Shown here in pieces: positions 1 through 7,310 of a stretch of DNA of 21,921 nucleotides. A program made the translations under genes and the position numbers. This DNA comes from UBA7378 sp049611805 (GTDB taxonomy: Bacteria > Pseudomonadota > Alphaproteobacteria > RS24), in NCBI GenBank assembly GCA_049611805.1, contig JBMZAX010000019.1, positions 1-21,921 of the forward strand. The letters are read 5' to 3'. Positions within the stretch are counted from its first letter, which is position 1. Each line of letters starts with the position of its first letter. The notes under the pieces were generated by a model. The model was not told the origin of the DNA. It saw only the letters and a program-made list of their open reading frames with translations, and ran no database searches.

Positions 1-236
1 CTACACTACCTGAAAACACAATATTAGCATCAACTTAAACCAATTTAAAAAGCCAGAAATTCCAGCTCAACAAGATCGGGCGCCACATTTCTACAACTTG
101 AAACATGCGAATTTCCTAACAACAAACCAGAAGATAGCCCTGCAATCAATTTAAATACCAAAGTGCGAAAACAGCTTGTCCAATAGTTTCATCAGAGCTG
201 TTAACCCATCAAAAATATTTTTGTTTGGCTAAGGTC
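1..236. other. AT-rich non-coding edge
   Basis: No convincing gene on either strand. The stretch lies downstream of the wecA-like gene and is AT-rich like that gene. It contains a perfect 14-base palindrome, CAAAAATATTTTTG, at 210-223, just past the wecA-like stop. This has too little GC and no clear U-tract geometry to call an intrinsic terminator. On the minus strand only open stretches of about 13 and 23 codons start with ATG. It may be decayed polysaccharide-locus DNA. Confidence 0.5.
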
Positions 237-1277
237 CTACACTTCGGCATTCGTTTTAAAAAGCCTGTCGACAAATATAAAATAAAACACCAACAAACCA
301 ACAAACCCAATCCCCGCATGCACTCCTCCGAAGGAGTTAAGAAACGTACCAAACACAAAAAATACAAGTGATAAAATTAGCATTAACACTAGTGTCTCGC
401 GCGCAGAATAGCCGATATCCATAAGACGGTGATGCAAATGCGTTCTATCAGCCCGCATGGGCGACCGGCCTTTAAGCATCCGTCTGATACTCACGGCTGC
501 CATATCAATCATCGGAACCGACGCAACCCAAGGCATGATCGACGCGGGCAACGCGCTGATCAGAGGTGTCCGCTGGCTGGTCGCTATCAAAAGATAAGCC
601 AGAAAAAGACCAATCAACATTGAACCGGCATCACCCAAAAACACTTTTCTGCCAGGCAAAACTCCAAGATTAAAAATAAGAAACCCTAAAAGGGCACCAA
701 CCAAAACCGTCATAGTGATCAGGATAGGTTTCTCAATTGGCTGGCCAACAACGACGGAAAAAAAATAGAGATATATCAGCGCCAGAATACCAAGGCAGGC
801 GGCCAAACCATCTATGCCGTCAATCATATTCCACGCATTAATCATGGCGACAGCACATACCAATGTGAGGGGAATAGAAAAATTTCCCAACAATAACTCG
901 GAACCATTGGGCAACGTCCCCAAAGAAACAATTTCAATACCCGCTCCAAAGACTAATACACAGACAGCTAAAAACTGGAGTAGTAGCTTGAAAAGGGCCC
1001 GCATATTGAACCGATCATCAATAGCCCCAGCAACTACAAGAATGAACAAGGATACCGCCAACGCCAAAGAGTGGCTCGGGTGAATGAGTTCAAAAATCTG
1101 CAGACAAATAAAAATCGAGATACCACCTATCAAAGGGATTTGGCCCTCGTGTTTTTTCCTAGCTGAGTCAGCAGAATCAGTAAGTCCCCAGTTTTCGGCA
1201 TAGCCAAATAGCAGCAAAATCAGGCCGCTGGTCAAAATCGCGGCGGCGGCCATTAACGCGAGAAGAGTATTTATCAT
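237..1277 (-). CDS. WecA/TagO-type undecaprenyl-phosphate sugar-1-phosphate transferase
   Basis: Glycosyltransferase family 4 membrane enzyme. It moves a sugar-1-phosphate (often GlcNAc-1-P) from a UDP-sugar onto undecaprenyl phosphate and so starts O-antigen, capsule or related polymer synthesis at the inner membrane. The 346 residues are mostly hydrophobic with about ten membrane spans. Family motifs are in order: DD at residues 87-88, NAWNMIDGIDGL at about 147-158, FLGDAGS at about 213-219 and the C-terminal HLHH at 280-283. The HLHH motif marks the WecA/TagO branch and argues against MraY. The ATG at 1277 has a weak AAGAGA-type site upstream. Its start lies inside the broken ORF upstream, so it may be coupled to it. 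The exact sugar cannot be read from sequence. The DNA is more AT-rich than the metabolic core, as is common for transferred polysaccharide genes. Confidence 0.9.
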   Translation of the reverse strand: MINTLLALMAAAAILTSGLILLLFGYAENWGLTDSADSARKKHEGQIPLIGGISIFICLQIFELIHPSHSLALAVSLFILVVAGAIDDRFNMRALFKLLLQFLAVCVLVFGAGIEIVSLGTLPNGSELLLGNFSIPLTLVCAVAMINAWNMIDGIDGLAACLGILALIYLYFFSVVVGQPIEKPILITMTVLVGALLGFLIFNLGVLPGRKVFLGDAGSMLIGLFLAYLLIATSQRTPLISALPASIMPWVASVPMIDMAAVSIRRMLKGRSPMRADRTHLHHRLMDIGYSARETLVLMLILSLVFFVFGTFLNSFGGVHAGIGFVGLLVFYFIFVDRLFKTNAEV

Positions 1278-1731
1278 GAAAGTCTCTTATTTCTTGCTCC
1301 AATTTTTTTAAGCTGAGGCTTTGAAAAAACACGCAAGACGGTTTTTTTAGCCCAAAGCTATAAACAAAAAGTGCCAACCGCATGAGCAGCTTGCGCTTTA
1401 TGAAAGCCTTACCCAATTCGGTGATATTGTTCATATAGCAGATCTTTAAAATCCGCGCCGCCATTGAACCCAGAATATTAGGTTTTGGATTGGTAAAAAT
1501 TTCACTCACCGCTTGCGCCTCGGCGATTTCCGACCGTTCAAAGCGAAAACCATTGCGTTTGCTCAAAATGTTGATGCGCGCCTCTTTCAGTATGACATCA
1601 TAATAGCTGTTCAGATTATCAATGCCGGTAACTGCGTATCCAAGATCGAGAAATTTCTGACATACATGCATGCCGATAAAGCCGGCCGCGCCGGTAACCA
1701 ATATCGTTTCGCGTTGAGACGTTTTAGACAG
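1177..1731 (-). pseudogene. Chimeric remnant: epimerase 5' end fused to glycosyltransferase fragment
   Basis: This open frame joins pieces of two different genes. The first ~72 residues are the start of an NAD-dependent sugar epimerase (UDP-glucuronate epimerase type): ILVTGAAGFIGMHVC is the Rossmann nucleotide site, followed by GIDNLNSYYD. Near 1488 it switches, in frame, to an internal stretch of a family 4 glycosyltransferase: PKPNILGSMAARI, NNITELGKAFI, then KKPSCVFFQS, ending near 1300. The rest (to the stop at 1177) overlaps wecA in another frame. The epimerase catalytic Ser/Tyr-x3-Lys part and both glycosyltransferase ends are missing, so neither enzyme can work. No ATG is available. 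A CTG at 1731 follows a GGGAGG site and gives the natural N-terminus SKTSQRETILVTG; the TTG at 1701 would cut into the nucleotide-binding strand. It sits 27 bases after ugd and may still be translated. Confidence 0.75.
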
Positions 1732-1758
1732 GCCTACACCCTCCCACGGGTTGAAACT

Positions 1759-2934
1759 TTAATCTTTGCCGAAAAGATCCCGCGTGAATATTTTGTCCGC
1801 AACATCATCAAGCGCGTCGGCCATGCGGTTGGTAACAATAACATCAGCGCGCGTTTTGAACACGTCCAAATCCCGAACAACTTCGGAGTTGAAAAACGTA
1901 TCACCCGGCAGGTGCGGTTCATAAATGATGACACTCACCCCGCGTGCCTTGATGCGTTTCATGACGCCCTGAATGGACGAAAAGCGGAAATTATCCGACC
2001 CCGCCTTCATCGCCAGACGGTATATGCCGACGACTTTCGGGTTTCGCGCTAGCACTTGCTGCGCCATAAAATCTTTGCGCGTGGTGTTGGATTGCACCAC
2101 TGCCTGAATGAGGTTTTGTGGCACGGAAAGGTAATTGGCCAGCAATTGCTGGGTATCTTTCGGCAAACAATAACCACCATAGCCGAAAGACGGATTATTA
2201 TAGTGCCGGCCGATGCGCGCATCCAAACACACGCCGTTAATGATGCTCTCCACATCCAAATTATTCGCCATCGCATAACTGTCCAGCTCGTTAAAATACG
2301 AAACCCGCATGGCGAGATAAGTATTGGCAAACAGCTTTACCGCTTCGGCTTCGGTGGAACCCATGTATAGCGTTTCAATCTCTTTTTTCTCGGCACCGTT
2401 TTGCAGCAATTCGGCAAAATCCTTTGCGGCTTGCGTGTCGTCGCCGAGAATAATGCGCGACGGGTGGAGATTATCTTTCAGCGCTTGGCCTTCGCGCAAG
2501 AATTCCGGCGAGAAAATAATCCGGTCACAAGCCAACCGTTGACGTAATTCATCCGTAAAGCCGACCGGCACGGTGGATTTGATGATAATCGCGGCTGTCG
2601 AATTATGCGACAGCGCGTCTTCGACAACGCCTTCAACGCTGGAAGTGTTAAAAAAATTGCTCTCCGGATCATAATCTGTCGGCGTTGCCACAATGATAAA
2701 ATCGGCATTCTTATAGGCGGCGGCCGGATCAAGTGTCGCCGTCAGCGCCAAAGACCGATTTTCCAGAAAAAATGAAATTTCGGGATCTTGGATCGGCGCA
2801 CGCCCCGCATTAATTGCGTCGACGCGTGCGGCGTCGATATCAAGAGCCACCACTTCATTATGCTGGGCAAACAGAACAGCCATGGACATGCCGACATAAC
2901 CTGTGCCCACAACCGCAATTTTGTTTTTCGACAT
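1759..2934 (-). CDS. ugd: UDP-glucose 6-dehydrogenase
   Basis: Oxidises UDP-glucose to UDP-glucuronate with two NAD+, supplying acidic sugar for capsule, exopolysaccharide or lipid A decoration in the cytoplasm. The 391 residues match the short enterobacterial Ugd type (about 388). The NAD-binding GTGYVG is at 10-15, followed by the acidic LDID. The central substrate region has FSPEFLREG (141-149), and the catalytic cysteine is C256 in GYGGYCLPKD. The C-terminal UDP-binding domain is complete. The ATG at 2934 is preceded closely by GAGGAAGG. It is the first gene of the minus-strand polysaccharide block, with the broken epimerase next. A Ugd followed by a UDP-glucuronate epimerase would make UDP-galacturonate, but the partner is destroyed here. 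It is divergent from lptD across 148 bases. Confidence 0.96.
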   Translation of the reverse strand: MSKNKIAVVGTGYVGMSMAVLFAQHNEVVALDIDAARVDAINAGRAPIQDPEISFFLENRSLALTATLDPAAAYKNADFIIVATPTDYDPESNFFNTSSVEGVVEDALSHNSTAAIIIKSTVPVGFTDELRQRLACDRIIFSPEFLREGQALKDNLHPSRIILGDDTQAAKDFAELLQNGAEKKEIETLYMGSTEAEAVKLFANTYLAMRVSYFNELDSYAMANNLDVESIINGVCLDARIGRHYNNPSFGYGGYCLPKDTQQLLANYLSVPQNLIQAVVQSNTTRKDFMAQQVLARNPKVVGIYRLAMKAGSDNFRFSSIQGVMKRIKARGVSVIIYEPHLPGDTFFNSEVVRDLDVFKTRADVIVTNRMADALDDVADKIFTRDLFGKD

Positions 2935-3082
2935 GCCTTCCTCGCGCAGGAAAATCCTTTATCCACTGTGCCAATGACGCCCGCAATCGGTTGATATCGC
3001 GTTTGGCGCTCTTCGTTGAATGTGTTAACCACAATATCATTGTGTATTAAAGCCGAAAACGAAACCCGAAAACGAAATCTGC
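2935..3082. promoter_or_regulatory. Divergent ugd/lptD intergenic region with a 12-base direct repeat
   Basis: Both promoters must lie in these 148 bases unless transcription enters from outside. CCGAAAACGAAA occurs twice, at 3053-3064 and 3066-3077, ending 5 bases before the lptD ATG. No Shine-Dalgarno-like sequence is present there, so the repeat occupies the position of the ribosome site. I could not pick a convincing -35/-10 pair. The role of the repeat is unknown. Confidence 0.45.
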
Positions 3083-5185
3083 ATGCCTCGCTTCTCAGTC
3101 CTCATTTCCTTGTTTCTGTATCTGATTGCCGGCCCGGCTCTGGCCCAACAGCAATCTTTTCTGGAAGCCGACTCCATTGCGGTCAATGATGCGACCGGAG
3201 ATGTCGAGGCGCAAGGCAATGTTCTGGTCGCTTTTGAAGAAGAGCGCGTGTCCGGCGATCGGCTGACCTGGATCAAAAGCCAGCAACGCATTCTCGTTTT
3301 CGGCAATGTTGTTTTCACACAGAAAGACGGCGCAAAATCATACGCGCTGGCAATGGAACTCGACGAGGCCATGCAGCGTTGGGTCATCACCGAAATCAAA
3401 TCCTTTTTGCAAAATGAAACCCGCCTGCAGGCAACAAAAGCCGAGCGCACCGGACCGACCCGCGTTCGGCTTTCCGGCGCAACCTATACGGCATGCCCCG
3501 AATGCGAAGACCCCGACGCAGAACCCATATGGCAATTGCGCGCGCAAACCGTCATCAAAGATGAAGAAAAACAGGACATTATCTATCGCAACACCCGACT
3601 GGAGGTGATGGGCGTGCCGGTGTTCTACACGCCTTATTTGCGTCACCCCGCGCCCGCCGTTGAACGCCGCAACGGTTTTCTGGCGCCGTCTTTTACCTCG
3701 CAATCCGACGTCGGCACCGGCATCCGCACGCCCTATCATTTCGCGCTGGCATCCAATTACGATCTGACACTGGCACCCAGCTTCACCAGCAAGGAAGGGG
3801 TCATTCTCGACGGCACATGGCGTCACCTCACACGCCAAGGGCGCTACAAGCTGGACTTTTACGCCCACCAGCCCGAAGGCACGCTTGATAAAGCCGATGG
3901 CGAGAATGATTTTCGCGGCGGGCTCATCGGCAGCGGTACATTCAACACAAGCGGCTGGCGAACAAATTTTTCGGTCAACCAACCGAGCGATGATTTGTTT
4001 TTCCGCCGGTACCAGATTACCAATGCCGATGTGCTGACAAACAGCATTGATGTGTCGCGCTATTACGGGGCCGATTATCTGAACATCAATGCCCGCCAGT
4101 TCCGCAACACATTGAGCAATGAGACATCCGATACGGTTGATTTCATCCTCCCCGATGTCACCTATATCAAGCAATTTGACGACGCCCCGCTCGACGGGCA
4201 AATGCAATTGGTCAATCGCGTGTCCTATTCGGCGCGCGATTTGGGCGTTGATGTTACCAAGGCCAGCTCACGGCTTGACTGGTCATATCGGCACATTTCC
4301 GACGCCGGATTTGTCTGGAATCTGGAAAACAAAGCCCAGTTTGACGCCTATATTTTTGACGAGCATGGCCCCCAAGCCGGCTTGCCGGACTCCGAGACCG
4401 AGACATTGGCCGCCGACAGTTTCGGCGTCACACTGTCCTATCCGCTTGTGCGCCGTGTGCCCACATCGCGGCAAACATTGAAGCCCATGGCTCAGCTTGT
4501 TCTGACAAGCGACAATGACAGTTTTGACCGAATTCCCTATCGGACGGGCGCCATATACGAATTGAATGCCGGCAATCTTTTCAGCATTGCCGCGCCCGAA
4601 GATGAGACCAGCCGCGTCAATTACGGGATCGATCACGCGCTGGAAACAGCCGGCGGCCTGCGCACACGTTTTTTCGTCGGTCAGTCATATAATCTGTCAA
4701 ATGACAGTTTCTCCATGTCGTCCGGTTTCAGTGACGAAGCCTCGGCCGTTGTCACCGAAGCCGAAATCGGCTATGGCGGATTATCCCTGTCACAAAATCT
4801 GCGCATCGACCGCGAAAACGGTAAAATTTTACGCCAGCGCACACGCGCCGGATTTCAGGGAAAGCGGTTTTATGCGGGCGCAGATTATACATTTCTGGAT
4901 AGCGGTCAGGTGGCAAATGCCGAACCGCGCGAAGAGCTGACCAGCACGCTCGATGTGCGGGTTTCCGACCATTGGCGTTTTGGCGCGCGCTTCCAGCAGG
5001 ATCTGGAATTGCGCGACCGCATTCGCGACGAAGTGCATCTGACCTATCAGGATGATTGCAGCTATGTGCAATTATTGTTCGACCGCGACCATCGTCAGGT
5101 CGGCACCATTGAGCCCGAAACGCAGGTCAGATTGGTTTTTGCATTGCGCACATTGGGCGGCAATGCGCTGGGCGCGGGTTGGTAA
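3083..5185 (+). CDS. lptD: LPS-assembly outer-membrane protein LptD
   Basis: Outer-membrane barrel that, with lipoprotein LptE, inserts lipopolysaccharide into the outer leaflet. The 700 residues start with a signal peptide (FLYLIAGPALA, cleavage about residue 21). A short periplasmic OstA/LptA-like jelly roll (about 25-130) follows, with the repeating D-x-A-x-G-D-V-E-A-Q-G-N-V pattern. Then come the linker WQLRAQTVIKDEE, VFYTPYLRHPAP and ERRNGFLAPSF, typical of LptD, and a long beta-barrel ending in VRLVFALRTLGG. Three cysteines remain in the mature protein: C138 and C141 (CPEC) and C659 near the C-terminus, so a disulphide between the two ends is possible. It is somewhat short for the family. 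The ATG has no visible ribosome site and there is no alternative in-frame start before the upstream stop at 3026. The usual neighbours surA, pdxA and ksgA are absent. Confidence 0.93.
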   Translation: MPRFSVLISLFLYLIAGPALAQQQSFLEADSIAVNDATGDVEAQGNVLVAFEEERVSGDRLTWIKSQQRILVFGNVVFTQKDGAKSYALAMELDEAMQRWVITEIKSFLQNETRLQATKAERTGPTRVRLSGATYTACPECEDPDAEPIWQLRAQTVIKDEEKQDIIYRNTRLEVMGVPVFYTPYLRHPAPAVERRNGFLAPSFTSQSDVGTGIRTPYHFALASNYDLTLAPSFTSKEGVILDGTWRHLTRQGRYKLDFYAHQPEGTLDKADGENDFRGGLIGSGTFNTSGWRTNFSVNQPSDDLFFRRYQITNADVLTNSIDVSRYYGADYLNINARQFRNTLSNETSDTVDFILPDVTYIKQFDDAPLDGQMQLVNRVSYSARDLGVDVTKASSRLDWSYRHISDAGFVWNLENKAQFDAYIFDEHGPQAGLPDSETETLAADSFGVTLSYPLVRRVPTSRQTLKPMAQLVLTSDNDSFDRIPYRTGAIYELNAGNLFSIAAPEDETSRVNYGIDHALETAGGLRTRFFVGQSYNLSNDSFSMSSGFSDEASAVVTEAEIGYGGLSLSQNLRIDRENGKILRQRTRAGFQGKRFYAGADYTFLDSGQVANAEPREELTSTLDVRVSDHWRFGARFQQDLELRDRIRDEVHLTYQDDCSYVQLLFDRDHRQVGTIEPETQVRLVFALRTLGGNALGAGW

Positions 5186-5206
5186 TTTCCTAACGGAGGC
5201 GCCGGG

Positions 5207-5293
5207 ATGAAGATGGTTTTCAATGATTGTCTCTGCCGCACGGGCGCAAAGATTTTGTTTCTCGCAGCTTTCACGGGGCTGTACCGCATATGA
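5207..5293 (+). CDS. 28-codon leader ORF overlapping the next start (or surA signal-peptide remnant)
   Basis: A short frame with a strong GGAGG (5195-5199) seven bases before its ATG. The peptide begins MKMVFNDCLCRTGAK and ends ILFLAAFTGLYRI. Its TGA (5291-5293) overlaps the ATG (5290-5292) of the following oxidoreductase as ATGA, so translation is probably coupled. The next gene has at best a weak site of its own. Two cysteines (DCLC) precede a hydrophobic stretch. Two readings are possible: a translated leader that controls the downstream operon, or the remaining signal-peptide start of a lost gene. LptD is often followed by surA, and this ORF is in the same frame as lptD after its stop. 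No function is assigned. Confidence 0.5.
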   Translation: MKMVFNDCLCRTGAKILFLAAFTGLYRI

Positions 5294-6354
5294 CGGAAAT
5301 ATCCATAGGGCTCATCGGCGCGGGCATGATGGGGCAGGAACACATCCAGAATTTCAACCTGCTGGACGGCGCGCGCGTCCGCGCCATTGCCGATACCCAT
5401 GCCGGCATGCGCGACAAGGCCGTTGGCCTATGCGCGCATAAACCCGTGGCCGTGGATGATTTCGAAAAATTGCTTGGCGACCCAAGCCTTGACGCCTTTG
5501 TCATTGCCACGCCGAATTTCCACCATATCGACGTTCTGCGTCCGGCACTGGAAACCGGCAAGCCGATTTTGTGTGAAAAACCTCTGTGCACGACGCTGGA
5601 AGATACGCGCGAAATTTTGGCCCGCGTCGCGGCGGGCAAACAGATATTTCAGGTCGGCATGGAATATCGTTTCAAACCGGCTTTGGCCGATATGATTGCG
5701 CGCGTCGATGCCGGTGAGACGGGTCGGCTGCACATGCTGTCGATCCGCGAGCATCGCTTTCCGTTTTTGCAAAAAGTCGATGACTGGAACCGCTTCAACA
5801 AAAACACGGGCGGCACGCTGGTGGAAAAATGCTGTCATTTTTTTGATTTGATGCGGCGCATTATCGGCAGTGAGCCGGTGCGCGTCATGGCTTCGGCGGG
5901 GCGCGATGTAAACCATCTCGACGAAAGCTATAATGGCGATGTGCCGGATATTCTCGACAATGCCTATGTGGTTTTCGACTTTGAAAACGGGGCGCGCGCG
6001 CTTCTTGATTTGTGCATGTTCGCCGAAGCCTCGCGCCATAATGAGGAATTATGCGCCATTGGTGAAACCGGAAAAGTCGAGTGTCTGTTGCCGCAAAACA
6101 TCGTGGCGCGGGGCACGCGCGCCGATTGGCAAATGCAAAGCGAAACCGTGCATGTCGAGAAGGAAATTCTTGATGCCGGCTATCATTCGGGCGCCACATA
6201 TTTTCAAAATCAGGCGTTTTTAAAGGCCGTGCGCGGCGAGGCGGATGTTATTGTAACAGCCGAAGACGGGCACCGCGCGGTTGCCATGGGCGTGGCCGCG
6301 CAAATGGCGGCAAGTGAGGCCCGCATCGTCTCGATGCAGGAAGTGGGGCTATAA
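5290..6354 (+). CDS. Gfo/Idh/MocA-family NAD(P)-dependent oxidoreductase
   Basis: A 354-residue cytoplasmic enzyme of the glucose-fructose oxidoreductase/inositol dehydrogenase family, acting on a sugar, cyclitol or glycoside with bound NAD(P). The dinucleotide site GLIGAGMMG is at 7-15, EKPLCTT with the conserved lysine K97 at 96-102, and GGTLVEKCCHFFDL at 174-187 carries K180 and H183 in the usual catalytic positions. I chose the ATG at 5290 because the Rossmann strand follows directly; the longer frame from 5227 adds 21 unrelated residues. It overlaps the 28-codon ORF by 4 bases and its stop abuts the ATG of the aldo/keto reductase, so these form one transcript. The family also contains NAD-dependent glycosidases (GH109, and GH188 sulfoquinovosidases). 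That option fits the neighbouring sulfonate monooxygenase but cannot be decided from motifs. Confidence 0.88.
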   Translation: MTEISIGLIGAGMMGQEHIQNFNLLDGARVRAIADTHAGMRDKAVGLCAHKPVAVDDFEKLLGDPSLDAFVIATPNFHHIDVLRPALETGKPILCEKPLCTTLEDTREILARVAAGKQIFQVGMEYRFKPALADMIARVDAGETGRLHMLSIREHRFPFLQKVDDWNRFNKNTGGTLVEKCCHFFDLMRRIIGSEPVRVMASAGRDVNHLDESYNGDVPDILDNAYVVFDFENGARALLDLCMFAEASRHNEELCAIGETGKVECLLPQNIVARGTRADWQMQSETVHVEKEILDAGYHSGATYFQNQAFLKAVRGEADVIVTAEDGHRAVAMGVAAQMAASEARIVSMQEVGL

Positions 6355-7275
6355 ATGAGCAGGCAAACAGGCGAAAACGAAAATCTGGTTAACGGTGACC
6401 CGCGCAAGGTCGGGCCTTTTGAGGTCGGCCCGCTTGGGTTTGGGTGCTGGCGCTTTGTCAATACGGATGTCGAAACCGCGACCGACCGCATTTCCCATGC
6501 GCTCGATCTCGGCCTGACGCTTATCGACAATGCCGATGTTTACGGGCTGGACTGGGGCGGCACGGCTTTTGGCGAGGCCGAAGCCCTGCTGGGACAGGTT
6601 TTGGCGCGCACGCCGGAATTGCGCCGGCGCATGGTGCTGGCCAGCAAGGGCGGTATTTTGCCGGGCGTTCCTTACGTCGCAAACAGTGCCTATCTGTCTG
6701 CCGCCTGCGACGCTTCCCTTGCGCGCCTCAACACCGACCATATCGACCTCTATCAGATTCACCGGCCCGACATGCTCACCCATCCGGCTGAAACAGCCGC
6801 CGCGCTGGACGGGTTGGTCGCAGCCGGCAAAATAAGCGCCGTCGGTGTGTCGAATTACACGCCCGCGCAAACCCGCGCGCTGGCCGCGCATTTGAAAGCG
6901 CCGCTGGTGGCCATGCAATGCGAATATTCGCTGGCCCATCTTGCCATGTTGCGCGACGGCAATCTGGATTTGTGCATGGAAACCGGCATGGTGCCGCTGG
7001 CATGGTCGCCGCTGGGCGGCGGCGCGCTGATGACGGGCACCGATTTGCCCCCCGCATTATTGGAGACTTGCGACCGGCTGGCGGCGCGCGAAAACACTGA
7101 CCGCGCCGGGCTTGCGCTGGCTTTTGTATTGGCCCACCCCGCCCGGCCTGTGGCTTTGATTGGCAGTCAGACGCCTGCGCGCCTGGCACAAGCCGTCAAC
7201 GCGCTGGACGTAACCTTAACCCGATCTGATGTTTACGCTTTGATTGAAGCGCGCGAGGGCGTGCCGCTTCCGTGA
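6355..7275 (+). CDS. Aldo/keto reductase
   Basis: NAD(P)H-dependent carbonyl reductase of 306 residues with a TIM-barrel fold. The catalytic tetrad is visible: D58, Y63 (IDNADVYG), K98 (ASKGG) and H136 (YQIHRPD). The QIHRPD form and the C-terminal ALIGSQTPARL cofactor segment place it near the YdhF group. It starts at the base after the stop of the Gfo/Idh gene, indicating tight coupling, and ends in tandem stops (TGATAA) 35 bases before the SsuD-like gene. If the neighbour desulfonates a sugar to a 6-aldehyde, this enzyme could reduce that aldehyde, as SmoB does in Agrobacterium. This is inference from gene order. Other sugar or aldehyde substrates remain possible. Confidence 0.9.
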   Translation: MSRQTGENENLVNGDPRKVGPFEVGPLGFGCWRFVNTDVETATDRISHALDLGLTLIDNADVYGLDWGGTAFGEAEALLGQVLARTPELRRRMVLASKGGILPGVPYVANSAYLSAACDASLARLNTDHIDLYQIHRPDMLTHPAETAAALDGLVAAGKISAVGVSNYTPAQTRALAAHLKAPLVAMQCEYSLAHLAMLRDGNLDLCMETGMVPLAWSPLGGGALMTGTDLPPALLETCDRLAARENTDRAGLALAFVLAHPARPVALIGSQTPARLAQAVNALDVTLTRSDVYALIEAREGVPLP

Positions 7276-7276
7276 T

Positions 7277-7291
7277 AAATTGACACAATTT
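7277..7291. promoter_or_regulatory. Interrupted palindrome with a TTGACA box
   Basis: AAATTG-ACA-CAATTT is a perfect 6-base inverted repeat in the 35-base gap before the SsuD-like gene. It contains TTGACA (7280-7285), a consensus -35 sequence, but I see no good -10 about 17 bases on. It could be an operator or internal promoter, or chance. Confidence 0.25.
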
Positions 7292-7310
7292 GCAACAGGA
7301 CATACCCGAC

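Noticed and set aside
210..223. CAAAAATATTTTTG as a terminator of the wecA-like gene
   Set aside because: Perfect palindrome but AT-only stem core with no G/C clamp beyond one pair and no proper U-tract.
3338..4207. 289-codon minus-strand frame opposite lptD
   Set aside because: Antisense shadow of a clear LptD gene; low-complexity Ile/Gly/Ala composition with no family motif.
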